A stretch of 64,000 nucleotides of DNA from Sphingomonadales bacterium (GTDB lineage Bacteria > Pseudomonadota > Alphaproteobacteria > Sphingomonadales > Sphingomonadaceae). Below, piece after piece: positions 35,063 through 43,393 of the stretch. The stretch is taken from the NCBI GenBank assembly GCA_016707885.1, contig JADJGU010000006.1, positions 76,806 through 140,805 on the forward strand, in the 5' to 3' direction. How positions within the stretch are numbered: position 1 is the first letter of the stretch; every line of letters starts with the position of its first letter. The position numbers and the translations under genes are program-made. The notes beneath the pieces were generated by a model. The model had not been told where the DNA came from. It saw only the letters and a program-made list of their open reading frames with translations, and searched no databases.

Positions 35063-36436
35063 ATGGACGCACTCAGTCGTTTCAAACATGTTGGACGTGC
35101 CTTCTTTGGCGCATTGTTGGCGATCTCGCTGGTCGCGCAACCTGCCAATGCGCAATCGATATTGCGCGACGCAGAAACCGAAGCCTTTTTCGATGAAATC
35201 TCGGCTCCGCTGATTCGCGGCGCTGGACTGGACCCGGCCAATGTCGACGTCGTTCTAATCAACGACCGATCAATCAACGCCTTCGTCGCAGGCGGACAGA
35301 CAGTTTACCTGCACAGCGGCCTCATCCAGGCAGCCAAAACCGCCAATGAAGTCCAAGGCGTAATCGCCCATGAACTGGGCCATATCGAGGGCGGGCACGT
35401 CATCCGCTACAGCGAAGGCTTTGAAAAGGCGGGAACGATATCGATCGCGAGCCTGATCTTGGCAGCAGCGGCCATCGCCGCAGGTGCCGGGGAAGCCGGC
35501 ATGGGTATCATGGCTGCAGGTCAGCAGGCCGCTCTCGGCAAATTTCTCGCCTTCAGCCGCGTCCAGGAAAGCGTCGCTGACGCCTCCGGCGCGCGCTATC
35601 TTTCGTCAGCCGGAATATCCGGACGTGGGTCGATCAACTTCTTCAAGACCCTGCAGAATTATGAATTCCGCCTGGGTATTGCGCAGACCGATAGTTATGA
35701 TCGCACGCACCCTTTGTCGGGCGAGCGCATTACGGTATTGGAAGATACGTACAAGGCCGATCCGGCCTGGAACGCCCCGCTAAACCCGAAATGGGAAACT
35801 GATTTCAAGCGCGTGAGGGCCAAGTTGCTTGGTTACATCGAAGATCCCAATTCGACGCTGCGCGACTATCCGGAAAGCGATTCAAGCATCGCAGGCCATT
35901 ATGCACGGGCCTATGCTTGGCATAAAGCCGCCTATCCGGACAAGGCGCTGAAGGAGGCCGATACGCTGGTCGCCAAAAATCCCAACGACCCCTATTTTCT
36001 TGAACTGCACGGCCAGATCCTGCTCGAATCAGGAAAGCCCGCAGAGGCGCTCTCGTCCCTGCGCAAGGCCGTCGATCTGACAGGAAACCAGCCTTTGATT
36101 GCCGCTGTTTTTGGCCATGCGCTGCTCGCGACCGAAGACCGTTCCAACTTGCAGGAAGCCGAAAAGGTACTGAAGGCGGCTGTATCCAAGGATAATAACA
36201 ACCCCTTTGCCTGGTACCAATTGGGCGTTGTCTATCAGGCGCTGGGTGATGAGCCTCGGGCAGCCCTCGCCAGCGCAGAGCGCTATCTGATGGAAGGCGT
36301 GCCACAACTGGCCCTGCCCAATGCGGCGACAGCCATGGCCGGTCTACCGGAATATTCGCACGACTGGATCAGGGCGCAGGACATTAAATTGGTGGCGGAA
36401 GCGCAAGTGCAGAAACTGGACAAACGCAGACGCTGA
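35063..36436 (+). CDS. Periplasmic M48 metalloprotease with TPR domain (BepA-like)
   Basis: A 457-residue zinc protease, probably for quality control of outer-membrane protein assembly as known for BepA/YfgC. The ATG at 35063 is chosen because the next residues form a signal peptide (hydrophobic AFFGALLAISLVA, cleavage near ANAQ). The HELGH zinc motif lies near residues 103-107 in VIAHELGHIEGGH, with the third ligand Glu in QESVADASGARY. The C-terminal half has TPR-like helices (for example DPYFLELHGQILLESGKPAE). It follows rne on the same strand after a hairpin. Confidence 0.92.
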   Translation: MDALSRFKHVGRAFFGALLAISLVAQPANAQSILRDAETEAFFDEISAPLIRGAGLDPANVDVVLINDRSINAFVAGGQTVYLHSGLIQAAKTANEVQGVIAHELGHIEGGHVIRYSEGFEKAGTISIASLILAAAAIAAGAGEAGMGIMAAGQQAALGKFLAFSRVQESVADASGARYLSSAGISGRGSINFFKTLQNYEFRLGIAQTDSYDRTHPLSGERITVLEDTYKADPAWNAPLNPKWETDFKRVRAKLLGYIEDPNSTLRDYPESDSSIAGHYARAYAWHKAAYPDKALKEADTLVAKNPNDPYFLELHGQILLESGKPAEALSSLRKAVDLTGNQPLIAAVFGHALLATEDRSNLQEAEKVLKAAVSKDNNNPFAWYQLGVVYQALGDEPRAALASAERYLMEGVPQLALPNAATAMAGLPEYSHDWIRAQDIKLVAEAQVQKLDKRRR

Positions 36437-36488
36437 TCCGTTACCAAATGGGATAGCCTGCAAGATGCAAAGTCGCTACGCCGTCACC

Positions 36489-37301
36489 ATGAACGAACAA
36501 CAGACCAGCAACCGCCTTCCCCTCATTCTCAGCCTCGTTGGTGCCGCGATATTGGCAGCCGCAGGCTATTACTTCTTTGCAAAGAGCGAACCCGCCGTGC
36601 GCGGTGACAAAGCTGTCTATGCAGCTCAAGACGCTGAACGAGCGATTTCAGCCGCTGGGGTCAGCGACAAGGAACGCGCTGCAACCGAAGCCATCGTGCG
36701 CGCCTATATCCTCGAAAACCCGGAAATCATCACCGAAGCGGTCGAAATCCTGCAGAAACGCGAGATGACAAAGCGCATGGAAGCAGCAGGCGGCGCGCTG
36801 ACCAAAGCCTTTCCCGGTGCAGTGGGCGGCAATCCTGACGGTGCCATAACCGTGGTAGAATTTACCGACTATAATTGCGGATTCTGCCGCTCCAGCGTTC
36901 CCGACATGAACCGGCTCATGGCGAGCGAAAAGGATGTCCGTATCGTTTATCGCGAACTGCCCATCCTGGCCGCCAGCAGCCGTGATGCCGCGCGCTGGGC
37001 CCTCGCCGCGGCGAAACAAGGCAAGCATAAGGCGTTCCATGACGCCATGTTCGCTGCTGGCCAGGCCAACGAACAATCAATTACTGCGGCTGCGCGGCGC
37101 GCTGGCCTCAACATGGAACAGGCCGCAAAGGATGCTGCTTCGCAGGAAGTAAATGCCGAAATCGAGCGTAACCTCGCCATGATGCAGCAGATCGGCTTCA
37201 ACGGCACGCCGACCTTCATCATCGGGGACCAAATGCTTGAGGGGGCATTGGGCTATGATGCGTTGAAAGCTGCTGTTGAAAAAGCCCGCAAAAACACATG
37301 A
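36489..37301 (+). CDS. DsbA-family thiol:disulfide oxidoreductase, membrane-anchored
   Basis: A thioredoxin-fold protein of about 270 residues with one N-terminal membrane helix (LPLILSLVGAAILAAAGYYF) and a periplasmic domain. The active site is CGFC (cysteines about 130 and 133) in FTDYNCGFCRSSVP, and the cis-proline loop is FNGTPTFIIGDQ. A helical segment of about 80 residues precedes the thioredoxin core, as in the ScsC/BdbD-type DsbA group. ATGs at 36465 and 36489 both fit; neither has a good ribosome binding site. It ends in an ATGA overlap with the next small gene. Confidence 0.88.
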   Translation: MNEQQTSNRLPLILSLVGAAILAAAGYYFFAKSEPAVRGDKAVYAAQDAERAISAAGVSDKERAATEAIVRAYILENPEIITEAVEILQKREMTKRMEAAGGALTKAFPGAVGGNPDGAITVVEFTDYNCGFCRSSVPDMNRLMASEKDVRIVYRELPILAASSRDAARWALAAAKQGKHKAFHDAMFAAGQANEQSITAAARRAGLNMEQAAKDAASQEVNAEIERNLAMMQQIGFNGTPTFIIGDQMLEGALGYDALKAAVEKARKNT

Positions 37302-37525
37302 ACAGTGCAGCGCCAAGCGTCTGGAAAGGCATTTCGCGCAATTCCATAGCCATTCTAGCTATCGTTATTGTGCTCAGCCTTTACAAAAACGGCGTTTGGT
37401 TTTGGGCAGGGTGGCGACCACAACATATCATCGCAGGCGTTATTTTCATTCCCTTGGCAGCGGCGGTTATCTGGCTGAGATGGGATTGGGCCCCCTATGC
37501 TGCCAAACAACGGAAAAAGGGCTGA
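37298..37525 (+). CDS. Small two-helix membrane protein coupled to the DsbA-like gene
   Basis: A 75-residue protein with two hydrophobic segments (about residues 16-35 and 43-60) and a basic tail ending KQRKKG. It starts inside the stop of the DsbA-like gene (ATGA), so its translation is probably coupled. I do not recognise a family. Its stop codon is directly back to back with the stop of the convergent rlmE gene. Confidence 0.65.
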   Translation: MNSAAPSVWKGISRNSIAILAIVIVLSLYKNGVWFWAGWRPQHIIAGVIFIPLAAAVIWLRWDWAPYAAKQRKKG

Positions 37526-37540
37526 TCAACCCTTTTTTCC
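37512..37540. terminator. Bidirectional terminator formed by two convergent gene ends
   Basis: GGAAAAAGGG (37512-37521) pairs with CCCTTTTTTCC (37530-37540) around the palindrome TGATCA, which itself is the stop codon of the plus-strand gene (TGA) followed by that of rlmE (TCA, read as TGA). Both strands therefore have a G/C-closed stem with a T-run on the 3' side. The terminator lies entirely within the coding ends. Confidence 0.7.
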
Positions 37541-38212
37541 TTGCGCCACCACATACCACTCAACCGAACCCTTGCGGCTTGCGGGTGGCTTGGCGTGTTT
37601 GACCGTGGTAAAGTTGGCCTTCAAGATCGCTAGCAATTCCGGATCGGTGCCGCCGGCAAAGACCTTGGCAACAAAGTCGCCGCCCGGTTTCAGCACCTCG
37701 ACAGCGAAATGCGCCGCAGCCTCTACCAGACCCATGGTGCGCAAATGATCGGTCTGTTTGTGGCCAACGGTGTTGGCGGCCATGTCGGAGATCACCAGAT
37801 CGGGGGCCTGCCCCAACGCCTCGACCAATAAGTCGGGCGCGCGGTCATCCATGAAATCCATTTCAAACAACGTGACGCCTTCGATCGGATCCACGGGTAA
37901 AAGGTCGATGCCGGACACCTTGGCCGCAGGCAGCCTGCGCCTGACCACCTGAGCCCAGCCGCCCGGTGCTATGCCCAGATCGACGACAGCTTTCTTTCCT
38001 TTGAGAAAGTGGAATTTCTCGTCGAGCTCGATCAGCTTATAGGCTGCCCGACTGCGAAAGCCTTCTGCCTGTGCGCGTTTGACATAGGGGTCGTTCAACT
38101 GACGTTCGAGCCAGCGCGCCGATTGCGGGCTGCGTCGCTTGGAGGTTTTGACGCGCTCCTTGCCCACAGCGCTGCGGCCCGAACTGTTGCCGCCAAAGGT
38201 AAATTTCGCCAT
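37526..38212 (-). CDS. rlmE: 23S rRNA (uridine-2'-O-)methyltransferase RlmE (FtsJ/RrmJ)
   Basis: SAM-dependent enzyme that methylates U2552 of 23S rRNA. The 228-residue protein has the first catalytic Lys in RSRAAYKLIELDEKF, the SAM motif VVDLGIAPGGWAQVV, the catalytic Asp in VISDMAANTVGHKQTDH, and the later Lys in GGDFVAKVFAGG. Its N-terminal extension is basic (about residues 1-40). It is separated from ppx by three bases, so the two are probably one transcript. Confidence 0.96.
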   Translation of the reverse strand: MAKFTFGGNSSGRSAVGKERVKTSKRRSPQSARWLERQLNDPYVKRAQAEGFRSRAAYKLIELDEKFHFLKGKKAVVDLGIAPGGWAQVVRRRLPAAKVSGIDLLPVDPIEGVTLFEMDFMDDRAPDLLVEALGQAPDLVISDMAANTVGHKQTDHLRTMGLVEAAAHFAVEVLKPGGDFVAKVFAGGTDPELLAILKANFTTVKHAKPPASRKGSVEWYVVAQGKKG

Positions 38213-38215
38213 AGA

Positions 38216-39412
38216 TTACCGCCGTTTCCGGCGTCGGGCGTCACTCGCCATCAACGCACGCAATATGCCTTCGCGAATGCCCCTGTCGGCAACGCCCAGC
38301 CGCTCACCCGGCCAGATGTCAAAAATCGTCTCCAATATCGCGCATCCGGCCACCACGAGATCGGCACGTTCATGGCCAATGGTCGGGAATTCAGCGCGCC
38401 CTTTCGGCGTCCGGCTAGCCAGTGTCTGGCTGATTTCGCGCATGGCAGAGGTCGGTAGGTGAAGCCCGTCGATCTGCCGCCGGTCATAGCTGGGCAGGTT
38501 CAGGTAAACGCTCGCAAGCGTCGTTACCGTGCCCGATGTACCCATCAGCCGATGGTCGCCCTGCCCCACCGGCAAGCGCGCGGCAAATTCGGCAAAGCTA
38601 TCCCGAACTTTATTGCGCATGGCAGCATAGGTTTCCTGCAAAGACTGCTCGTCATCGCCACGGTGGGCCTCGCTTTCGGTCAGCGACACAACGCCCCAGG
38701 GCACACTCGCCCAGTCAAGAATTTCTGGAACCACCCCGTCGGTCGATACCAGCACGAGTTCAGTGGAGCCGCCGCCAATGTCGAAAATCATCGCGGGCCC
38801 CTCGCCTTCCTCCAACAGCGCATGGCATCCCATGACCGCGAGGCGGGCCTCTTCCTTGGGGCTGATGACATCCAGCACGATTCCCGTTTCGCGCTTCACA
38901 CGTTCGATAAATTCAACGCCGTTCAACGCCTGACGGCACGCCTCGGTCGCAACCGAGCGGGCAAGAACGACATTGCGGCGCTTAAGCTTGTCGGCGCAGA
39001 CAGACAGCGCCTCAATCGCGCGGTCCATCGCCGCTTCGCTCATCTTGCCGGTGGAGTTCAGCCCTTCACCAAGCCGCACAACGCGCGAAAAGGCGTCAAC
39101 CACAGTAAAGCCATCATTTGCAGCGCGCGCGATCAACAGGCGGCAGTTGTTCGTGCCCAGATCGAGCGCGGCATAAGCCGTCTTGCCCAGCCAAGCGCTG
39201 CGCGTATCGGACTTGGGCTGGGCACCGGATGTTTCGGGCTGTGGGTCCATTGTTGCGGCATGTGCGCGCGCGTCATTCCCCTTGCGGGATGCGTCTTGCG
39301 TCTTTGCAGCCGGAGCGGTTTTGGATTTTTTCCGGCCCTTTTTTGCGACCGATTTTCCCCGTCCATCCAACTGCGACGATGGTGCGAATTCTTCGCCCAT
39401 GGCCGTGCTCAC
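38216..39412 (-). CDS. Exopolyphosphatase / guanosine pentaphosphatase family protein
   Basis: Ppx/GppA-family phosphatase of 398 residues acting on polyphosphate or pppGpp. After a low-complexity Lys/Ala-rich N-terminal extension of about 75 residues come the ASKHA motifs: ALDLGTNNCRLLIA (phosphate 1), the catalytic Glu region SVATEACRQALNG and MIFDIGGGSTELVLV (phosphate 2). It lacks the long C-terminal HD-like domains of E. coli Ppx, so it is the short form. The start may be GTG 39412 or ATG 39400. Which of the two substrates it prefers cannot be told. Confidence 0.9.
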   Translation of the reverse strand: MSTAMGEEFAPSSQLDGRGKSVAKKGRKKSKTAPAAKTQDASRKGNDARAHAATMDPQPETSGAQPKSDTRSAWLGKTAYAALDLGTNNCRLLIARAANDGFTVVDAFSRVVRLGEGLNSTGKMSEAAMDRAIEALSVCADKLKRRNVVLARSVATEACRQALNGVEFIERVKRETGIVLDVISPKEEARLAVMGCHALLEEGEGPAMIFDIGGGSTELVLVSTDGVVPEILDWASVPWGVVSLTESEAHRGDDEQSLQETYAAMRNKVRDSFAEFAARLPVGQGDHRLMGTSGTVTTLASVYLNLPSYDRRQIDGLHLPTSAMREISQTLASRTPKGRAEFPTIGHERADLVVAGCAILETIFDIWPGERLGVADRGIREGILRALMASDARRRKRR

Positions 39413-39572
39413 TTCTTATTTTCTATCCGCAAACGGATGCTACCGCGCGGTACTTGACGAAGGAGATAACGGAGATAGCCCCAATATTCAAGTTTTTAGA
39501 CGAAAGGGACGCCGATAGGGTCAGTCTGCGATTGACAGGTCAAGGAACGCTGCCTAATTGCCCGCTCCACAT

Positions 39573-39646
39573 TCCCCGGTCGTCTAACGGTAAGACTACG
39601 GACTCTGACTCCGTCTATTGAGGTTCGAATCCTTACCGGGGAACCA
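39573..39646 (+). tRNA. tRNA-Gln (anticodon CTG), island integration target
   Basis: The acceptor TCCCCGG pairs with CCGGGGA, the D-arm contains CTAACGGTAAGA, the anticodon stem ACGGA/TCCGT closes the loop CTCTGAC with CTG at 34-36, and the T-arm contains GAGGTTCGAATCC. Discriminator A and CCA are encoded. Its last 14 bases are the first 14 of the 16-bp repeat that recurs at 58377-58392. Confidence 0.95.
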
Positions 39647-39648
39647 TT
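39633..39648 (+). repeat. Left attachment-site repeat within tRNA-Gln
   Basis: TTACCGGGGAACCATT, made of the 3' acceptor strand, discriminator and CCA of tRNA-Gln plus two bases. The identical 16 bases occur at 58377-58392. Position and length fit an att core that leaves the tRNA intact. Confidence 0.75.
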
Positions 39649-39809
39649 CCCCTGAATCCAAATATGTTATTATAATATATAATATTTTTATACTTCTTTG
39701 CGCCACTGACAACCTCTGGTCCGCTTTGATTGAACGCGCATTTGTGCAACTTCACCTACACGCACCAACGATCAAATTGACGTGACCCCCAGCTTTCCTC
39801 CAGCTGGGA

Positions 39810-40703
39810 TTAGAGCCGAGCCGCTTTGTTGCGCATGAGCGCGGTTGAAGCAATGGGCTGCGTAGCGGAGCCCGAAGGGCGTAGCGAAGCAGGCCATTGC
39901 TTATCCAGTTCGGCGGCGAACGCCGCCGGGGTTGCGTAGCCAAGAGACGAGTGCGGTCGCTCCCGGTTGTAGTCATCGACCCGGCCGCGATCTCGACCCG
40001 GGCATGGGCCAGGCTCAGGAACAGCGTCTCGTTGAGCAGCTCGTCGCGCATACGGCCGTTAAAGCTCTCGACGTAGCCATTCTGCATCGGCTTGCCCGGT
40101 GCGATGTAATGCCACTCGACGCCGATCTGACCGCACCATGCGAGGACGGCATTGCTCGTGAGTTCCGTGCCATTATCGCTGACGATCATGCCAGGCTTGC
40201 CGCGCTGTTCGATCAGCTGGGTCAGTTCGCGCACGACGCGGCGGCCCGAGATCGAGGTGTCCGGCACCGCTGCCAGGCACTCCCTCGTCACGTCATCGAC
40301 CACGTTGAGCACGCGGAACCGGCGCCCCGACGCCATCTGGTCATGCACGAAGTCCAGGCTCCAGCGCTGGTTCGGCAGCGCCAGCACCCGGAGCAGGCGC
40401 TCTGGTCCCTACGGCCCTCCTGCGGCTGCGCCGCCGCCTGACTGCCAGCCCCTCCTCCTGGTAGATACGTTGGGTCTTCTTGCGGTTGATCATCACGCCC
40501 TCCCGGCGCAGCAGGATGTGCAGACGGCGATAGCCGAACCGCCGCCGCTGGTTGGCCAGCTCGCGCAGCTTCTCACGCAGACGGGCATCATCGTCCCGGG
40601 TGGAACGGTAACGCACACTCTTGCGATCGGCATCGAGGACACGGCACGCCCGCCGTTCGCTCATCCCGTGGCATGCCTGGAGATGAGCTACAGCTTCCCG
40701 CAT
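39810..40703 (-). pseudogene. IS3 transposase OrfB, frameshifted twice
   Basis: DDE integrase-type catalytic subunit. The N-terminal piece (from 40703) has RRFGYRRLHILLRREG. An extra G near 40390 shifts the frame; the next piece carries NQRWSLDFVHDQM, the catalytic region IVSDNGTELTS and NGYVESFNGRMRDELLNE. A base missing near 39977 (before the stretch that would read VDDYNRERPHSSLGY) shifts the frame again; the expected end is KAARL followed by TAA at 39810-39812. With both shifts the protein cannot be full length. Confidence 0.85.
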
Positions 40704-40714
40704 GGCGGCGGGCG

Positions 40715-40981
40715 TCAGAACTTTTTTGCCAGGAGATCCTTCAACGCCACGTTGTCCAGCATCGTGTCCGCCAGCAGTCGCTTGAGCTTCGCGTTCTCGC
40801 TCTCAAGCTCCCTCAGCCGCCGGGCCTCGGATACCTCCAGCCCGCCATACTTCGACTTCCAGTTGTAGATCGTCGCTTCGGATACACCGTGCCGCCTCGC
40901 CAGATCTGCGGTCTTCGCGCCCGCCTCAGCCTCCTTCAGCACGCCGATGATCTGCTCTTCTGAAAACCTCGTTCTCTTCAT
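40715..40981 (-). CDS. IS3-family transposase OrfA
   Basis: An 88-residue DNA-binding subunit with an HTH_Tnp_1 helix-turn-helix (FSEEQIIGVLKEAEAG, then ADLARRHGVSEATIYNWKSK) and a C-terminal leucine-zipper-like segment ESENAKLKRLLADTMLD. It ends twelve bases before the first orfB reading frame; active IS3 elements join the two by -1 frameshifting. The gene itself looks intact. Confidence 0.88.
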   Translation of the reverse strand: MKRTRFSEEQIIGVLKEAEAGAKTADLARRHGVSEATIYNWKSKYGGLEVSEARRLRELESENAKLKRLLADTMLDNVALKDLLAKKF

Positions 40982-41047
40982 CTCATCCGTCCTTCTGTTA
41001 GGGCCGGACTCTAATCAAGACTGGAGGAAAATCAGGGGGTCACGTCA

Positions 41048-41452
41048 TCAGCGATAATGGCACGGAACTCACGAGCAATGCCGTCCTCGCATGGTGCGGT
41101 CAGATCGGCGTCGAGTGGCATTACATCGCACCGGGCAAGCCGATGCAGAATGGCTACGTCGAGAGCTTTAACGGCCGTATGCGCGACGAGCTGCTCAACG
41201 AGACGCTGTTCCTGAGCCTGGCCCATGCCCGTGTCGAGATCGCGGCTGGGTCGAAGATTACAACCGGGAGCGACCGCACTCGTCTCTTGGCTACGCAACC
41301 CCGGCGGCGTTCGCCGCCGAACTGGATAAGCAATGGCCTGCTTCGCTACGCCCTTCGGGCTCCGCTACGCAGCCCATTGCTTCAACCGCGCTCATGCGCA
41401 ACAAAGCGGCTCGGCTCTAATCCCAGCTGGAGGAAAGCTGGGGGTCACGTCA
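41048..41452 (+). mobile_element. Inverted partial second copy of the same IS
   Basis: These 405 bases repeat, in opposite orientation, the end of the IS (39778 to about 40183): the 3' part of orfB and the terminal inverted repeat ending CACGTCA at 41452. At least four base differences are visible in the compared part, so the copies are not identical. Both share the missing base in front of the DYNRERPHSS stretch. AAAT follows at 41453-41456 and matches AAAT at 39774-39777. Confidence 0.85.
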
Positions 41453-41843
41453 AAATCTCTGAAATTTGTATGATTCTGAGTGTTTAAGGATTCAAAGTCC
41501 GAATCCTTAGTTCTTTCAGAAAGTCACAACGATCCCGTAAAAAATCGGGAAACACAATTTACGAATAACCTATTGTTTAAATGGAATCTATTGTAGCCAT
41601 TTCCGACCCTGTTCCCACAGCCTTTCCCACATTTGTGGAACGAACACGAAAGGTCTGATGCGATATCGACTGCAAAAGACAGCGCTCCCAGCACAATGCT
41701 TCAGCTTCTTGGAGTTGATAAAGTTCTCGAACGGTTGAGCTGCGTGTTCGGCTCAATATTGTTTACTGCCTGCTTCGAGAATATGTCCAAAGAGAAACGA
41801 AAATTGTATGATTGACGCGCGCGTCAATTTCGGCCGCTGGTCG
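41453..41843. other. Gene-free left edge of the island
   Basis: This stretch between the IS remnants and moaB has no convincing gene. It contains a hairpin TAAGGATTC / GAATCCTTA (41485-41509). Further on are two TTCCCACA motifs twelve bases apart. An open frame at 41633-41815 has no ribosome binding site or recognisable product. Confidence 0.5.
41612..41634. repeat. TTCCCACA repeats, possible integrase arm sites (left)
   Basis: TTCCCACA occurs at 41612-41619 and 41624-41631. The second copy lies in CTTTCCCACATTT (41622-41634), a 13-base string that is repeated exactly at 58234-58246 near the other end of the island. Short repeated motifs inside both ends are typical of arm-type sites for tyrosine integrases. 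Confidence 0.45.
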
Positions 41844-42380
41844 TCACGAACATACCTCCCTCAGCCGTGGCAAGGCTCCCGCAATTGAGCATGGCTTATG
41901 TCGACTATCAAATTCCAGCTCCAACAAGCCGTCCCATGCATCACGGCAGGCGCCGGTGGATCCAGGGACGCAAAAGATGAAACAATCACCCGCTTGCCCT
42001 GCAAATGCCCGCGATTGCATTGCGGCCACGCTTACCGTCTGCAGGCTCTTCTGCTGAAAGGCGATGGCAAAGCCGTCCATCTCGCGGCGGAGCAACGGCT
42101 TGACGGCTTCGGGCGTGTTGTCGCGCGGCGAAAATCCGGTGCCGCCTGTGGTCAGGATGATTTCAATCTCGGGATCGGCAATCCAGCGCTGCAAGACCGC
42201 CTGAATGGCGTCGACATCGTCCCGTACGATCGCACGGTCGCGCAGTTTGTGTCCGGCCCCCGTCAGCCGCTCAACAAGCAAAGCACCAGACGTATCGGTC
42301 TCTTCATTACGCGTATCGGAAATCGTCAGCACCGCGACACCGAGCGGGTAAAAGGTTAGGCTCTCATTTATCCCTGCCAT
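41844..42380 (-). CDS. moaB: Molybdenum cofactor biosynthesis protein MoaB
   Basis: MogA/MoaB-family enzyme acting on molybdopterin (adenylylation). The 178-residue protein has the family motif ILTTGGTGFSPRDNTPEAV and the C-terminal FCVPGSTGACRDAW. Of two ATGs, 42386 overlaps the moaA stop by ATGA, while 42380 sits six bases behind GGGGG and is preferred. It is the last gene of the nar operon and supplies cofactor for NarG. Confidence 0.92.
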   Translation of the reverse strand: MAGINESLTFYPLGVAVLTISDTRNEETDTSGALLVERLTGAGHKLRDRAIVRDDVDAIQAVLQRWIADPEIEIILTTGGTGFSPRDNTPEAVKPLLRREMDGFAIAFQQKSLQTVSVAAMQSRAFAGQAGDCFIFCVPGSTGACRDAWDGLLELEFDSRHKPCSIAGALPRLREVCS

Positions 42381-42382
42381 AA

Positions 42383-43366
42383 TCATCCCCCTATCGAAGC
42401 AAGATGCGGAGTCGCACCGCTATTGCCCTGGTGCAATAGATGCGCGGGCGCTTTGGTCATAACCAGCCGTTGCAGTCGCTCGATCAGCTCCTTTGCTTGA
42501 CCGTCCCGTTGTAGCAGGGGGCGTAGATCAATGCCCGCGTCGCCGAACAGGCAAAGATGCAGCTTACCTGTCGCAGAAACGCGCAATCGGTTACAGCTGG
42601 CGCAAAAATCCTTTGAATAAGGCGCAATGATACCAATCCGTCCAGAGCCTTGCGGACTAGCATATTCAATCGCTGGGCCCGCCCCTTCAGATCGCATCTG
42701 CTTTTGCCAGCCAAGCGACTCGAGCCGAGCAGTGACAAATGTACCTGGCAGATGATGTGCCGTGAAAAAGACTGGATTGTCATTGGTCCGCATCACTTCG
42801 ATGAAGCGCAGTGTCAGGTCTTGCTCGGAGACAAAAGCGATGAAGTCGTCGAGTTCATCATCGTTCAATCCTTTCAACAAGACGGAATTGAGTTTCACGC
42901 TTGCGATCCCCGCCTGCTTGCAGGTTTCGATGCCGCGAAGAATTTCGGATAGCCTGTCATGGCCGGTAATCGAGCGGAACCGTTCGGGTTTCAATGAATC
43001 CATGCTGACATTGATCGCCCTAATTCCTGCATCCGCATAGCTTTGCGCACGTTCGACCAACCGATAGCCATTGGTCGTCACGGCAACTTGACGAATTCCG
43101 TCAATACCCGACACCGCCCGCGCGATTTCGAGAAATTCTTGGCGCAACGTCGGTTCGCCGCCGGTAAGCCGGACTTTCCAAAGTCCCAATTTGGCGAAGG
43201 CCGAAACAAGCCTTTGGATTTCATCGACCGCGAGATTTGTGGGTGTCCCCTTCGCCTTGCTATAGCCATCGGGAAGGCAATAGCTGCAGCGGAAATTGCA
43301 GACGTCAGTCAGCGACAGCCGCAGATACTCAAAACGGCGACCGTGGCTGTCCGCGAGCGTTTGCAA
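42383..43366 (-). CDS. moaA: GTP 3',8-cyclase MoaA
   Basis: Radical-SAM enzyme that opens molybdenum cofactor synthesis from GTP. The 327-residue protein has the N-terminal cluster motif CNFRCSYC (cysteines 23, 27, 30), the GGEPTLR motif, the second cluster CASCNRLRVSATGKLHLC near the C-terminus, and the terminal Gly-Gly tail that MoaA needs for activity. It lies 27 bases downstream of ppiC and overlaps moaB. Confidence 0.95.
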   Translation of the reverse strand: MQTLADSHGRRFEYLRLSLTDVCNFRCSYCLPDGYSKAKGTPTNLAVDEIQRLVSAFAKLGLWKVRLTGGEPTLRQEFLEIARAVSGIDGIRQVAVTTNGYRLVERAQSYADAGIRAINVSMDSLKPERFRSITGHDRLSEILRGIETCKQAGIASVKLNSVLLKGLNDDELDDFIAFVSEQDLTLRFIEVMRTNDNPVFFTAHHLPGTFVTARLESLGWQKQMRSEGAGPAIEYASPQGSGRIGIIAPYSKDFCASCNRLRVSATGKLHLCLFGDAGIDLRPLLQRDGQAKELIERLQRLVMTKAPAHLLHQGNSGATPHLASIGG

Positions 43367-43393
43367 ATTAGCCAGTGCTAGACAATCTGTCCG

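Larger units (their letters stand above)
39778..41047 (-). mobile_element. IS3-family insertion sequence (complete ends, damaged transposase)
   Basis: The left end TGACGTGACCCCC and the right end GGGGGTCACGTCA are inverted repeats matching over about 36 bases with a few mismatches. In between lie orfA with a helix-turn-helix and orfB with an rve-type integrase core, in IS3 order on the minus strand. orfB carries two one-base frameshifts. AAAT precedes the left end; the matching AAAT lies after the adjacent inverted fragment at 41453. Confidence 0.85.

Noticed and set aside
38459..39457. Open frame of 332 codons opposite ppx/gppA
   Set aside because: Antisense of a conserved phosphatase gene; His/Arg-rich and unlike any family.
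41485..41509. CGAATCCTTA resembles the T-arm of tRNA-Gln, possible third att copy
   Set aside because: The ten-base match is explained by a local hairpin (TAAGGATTC/GAATCCTTA) and the following bases do not match the repeat.
41633..41815. Small open frame of 60 codons between IS and moaB
   Set aside because: No ribosome binding site or recognisable family; it begins next to the TTCCCACA repeats and could be a remnant, but nothing supports it as a gene.
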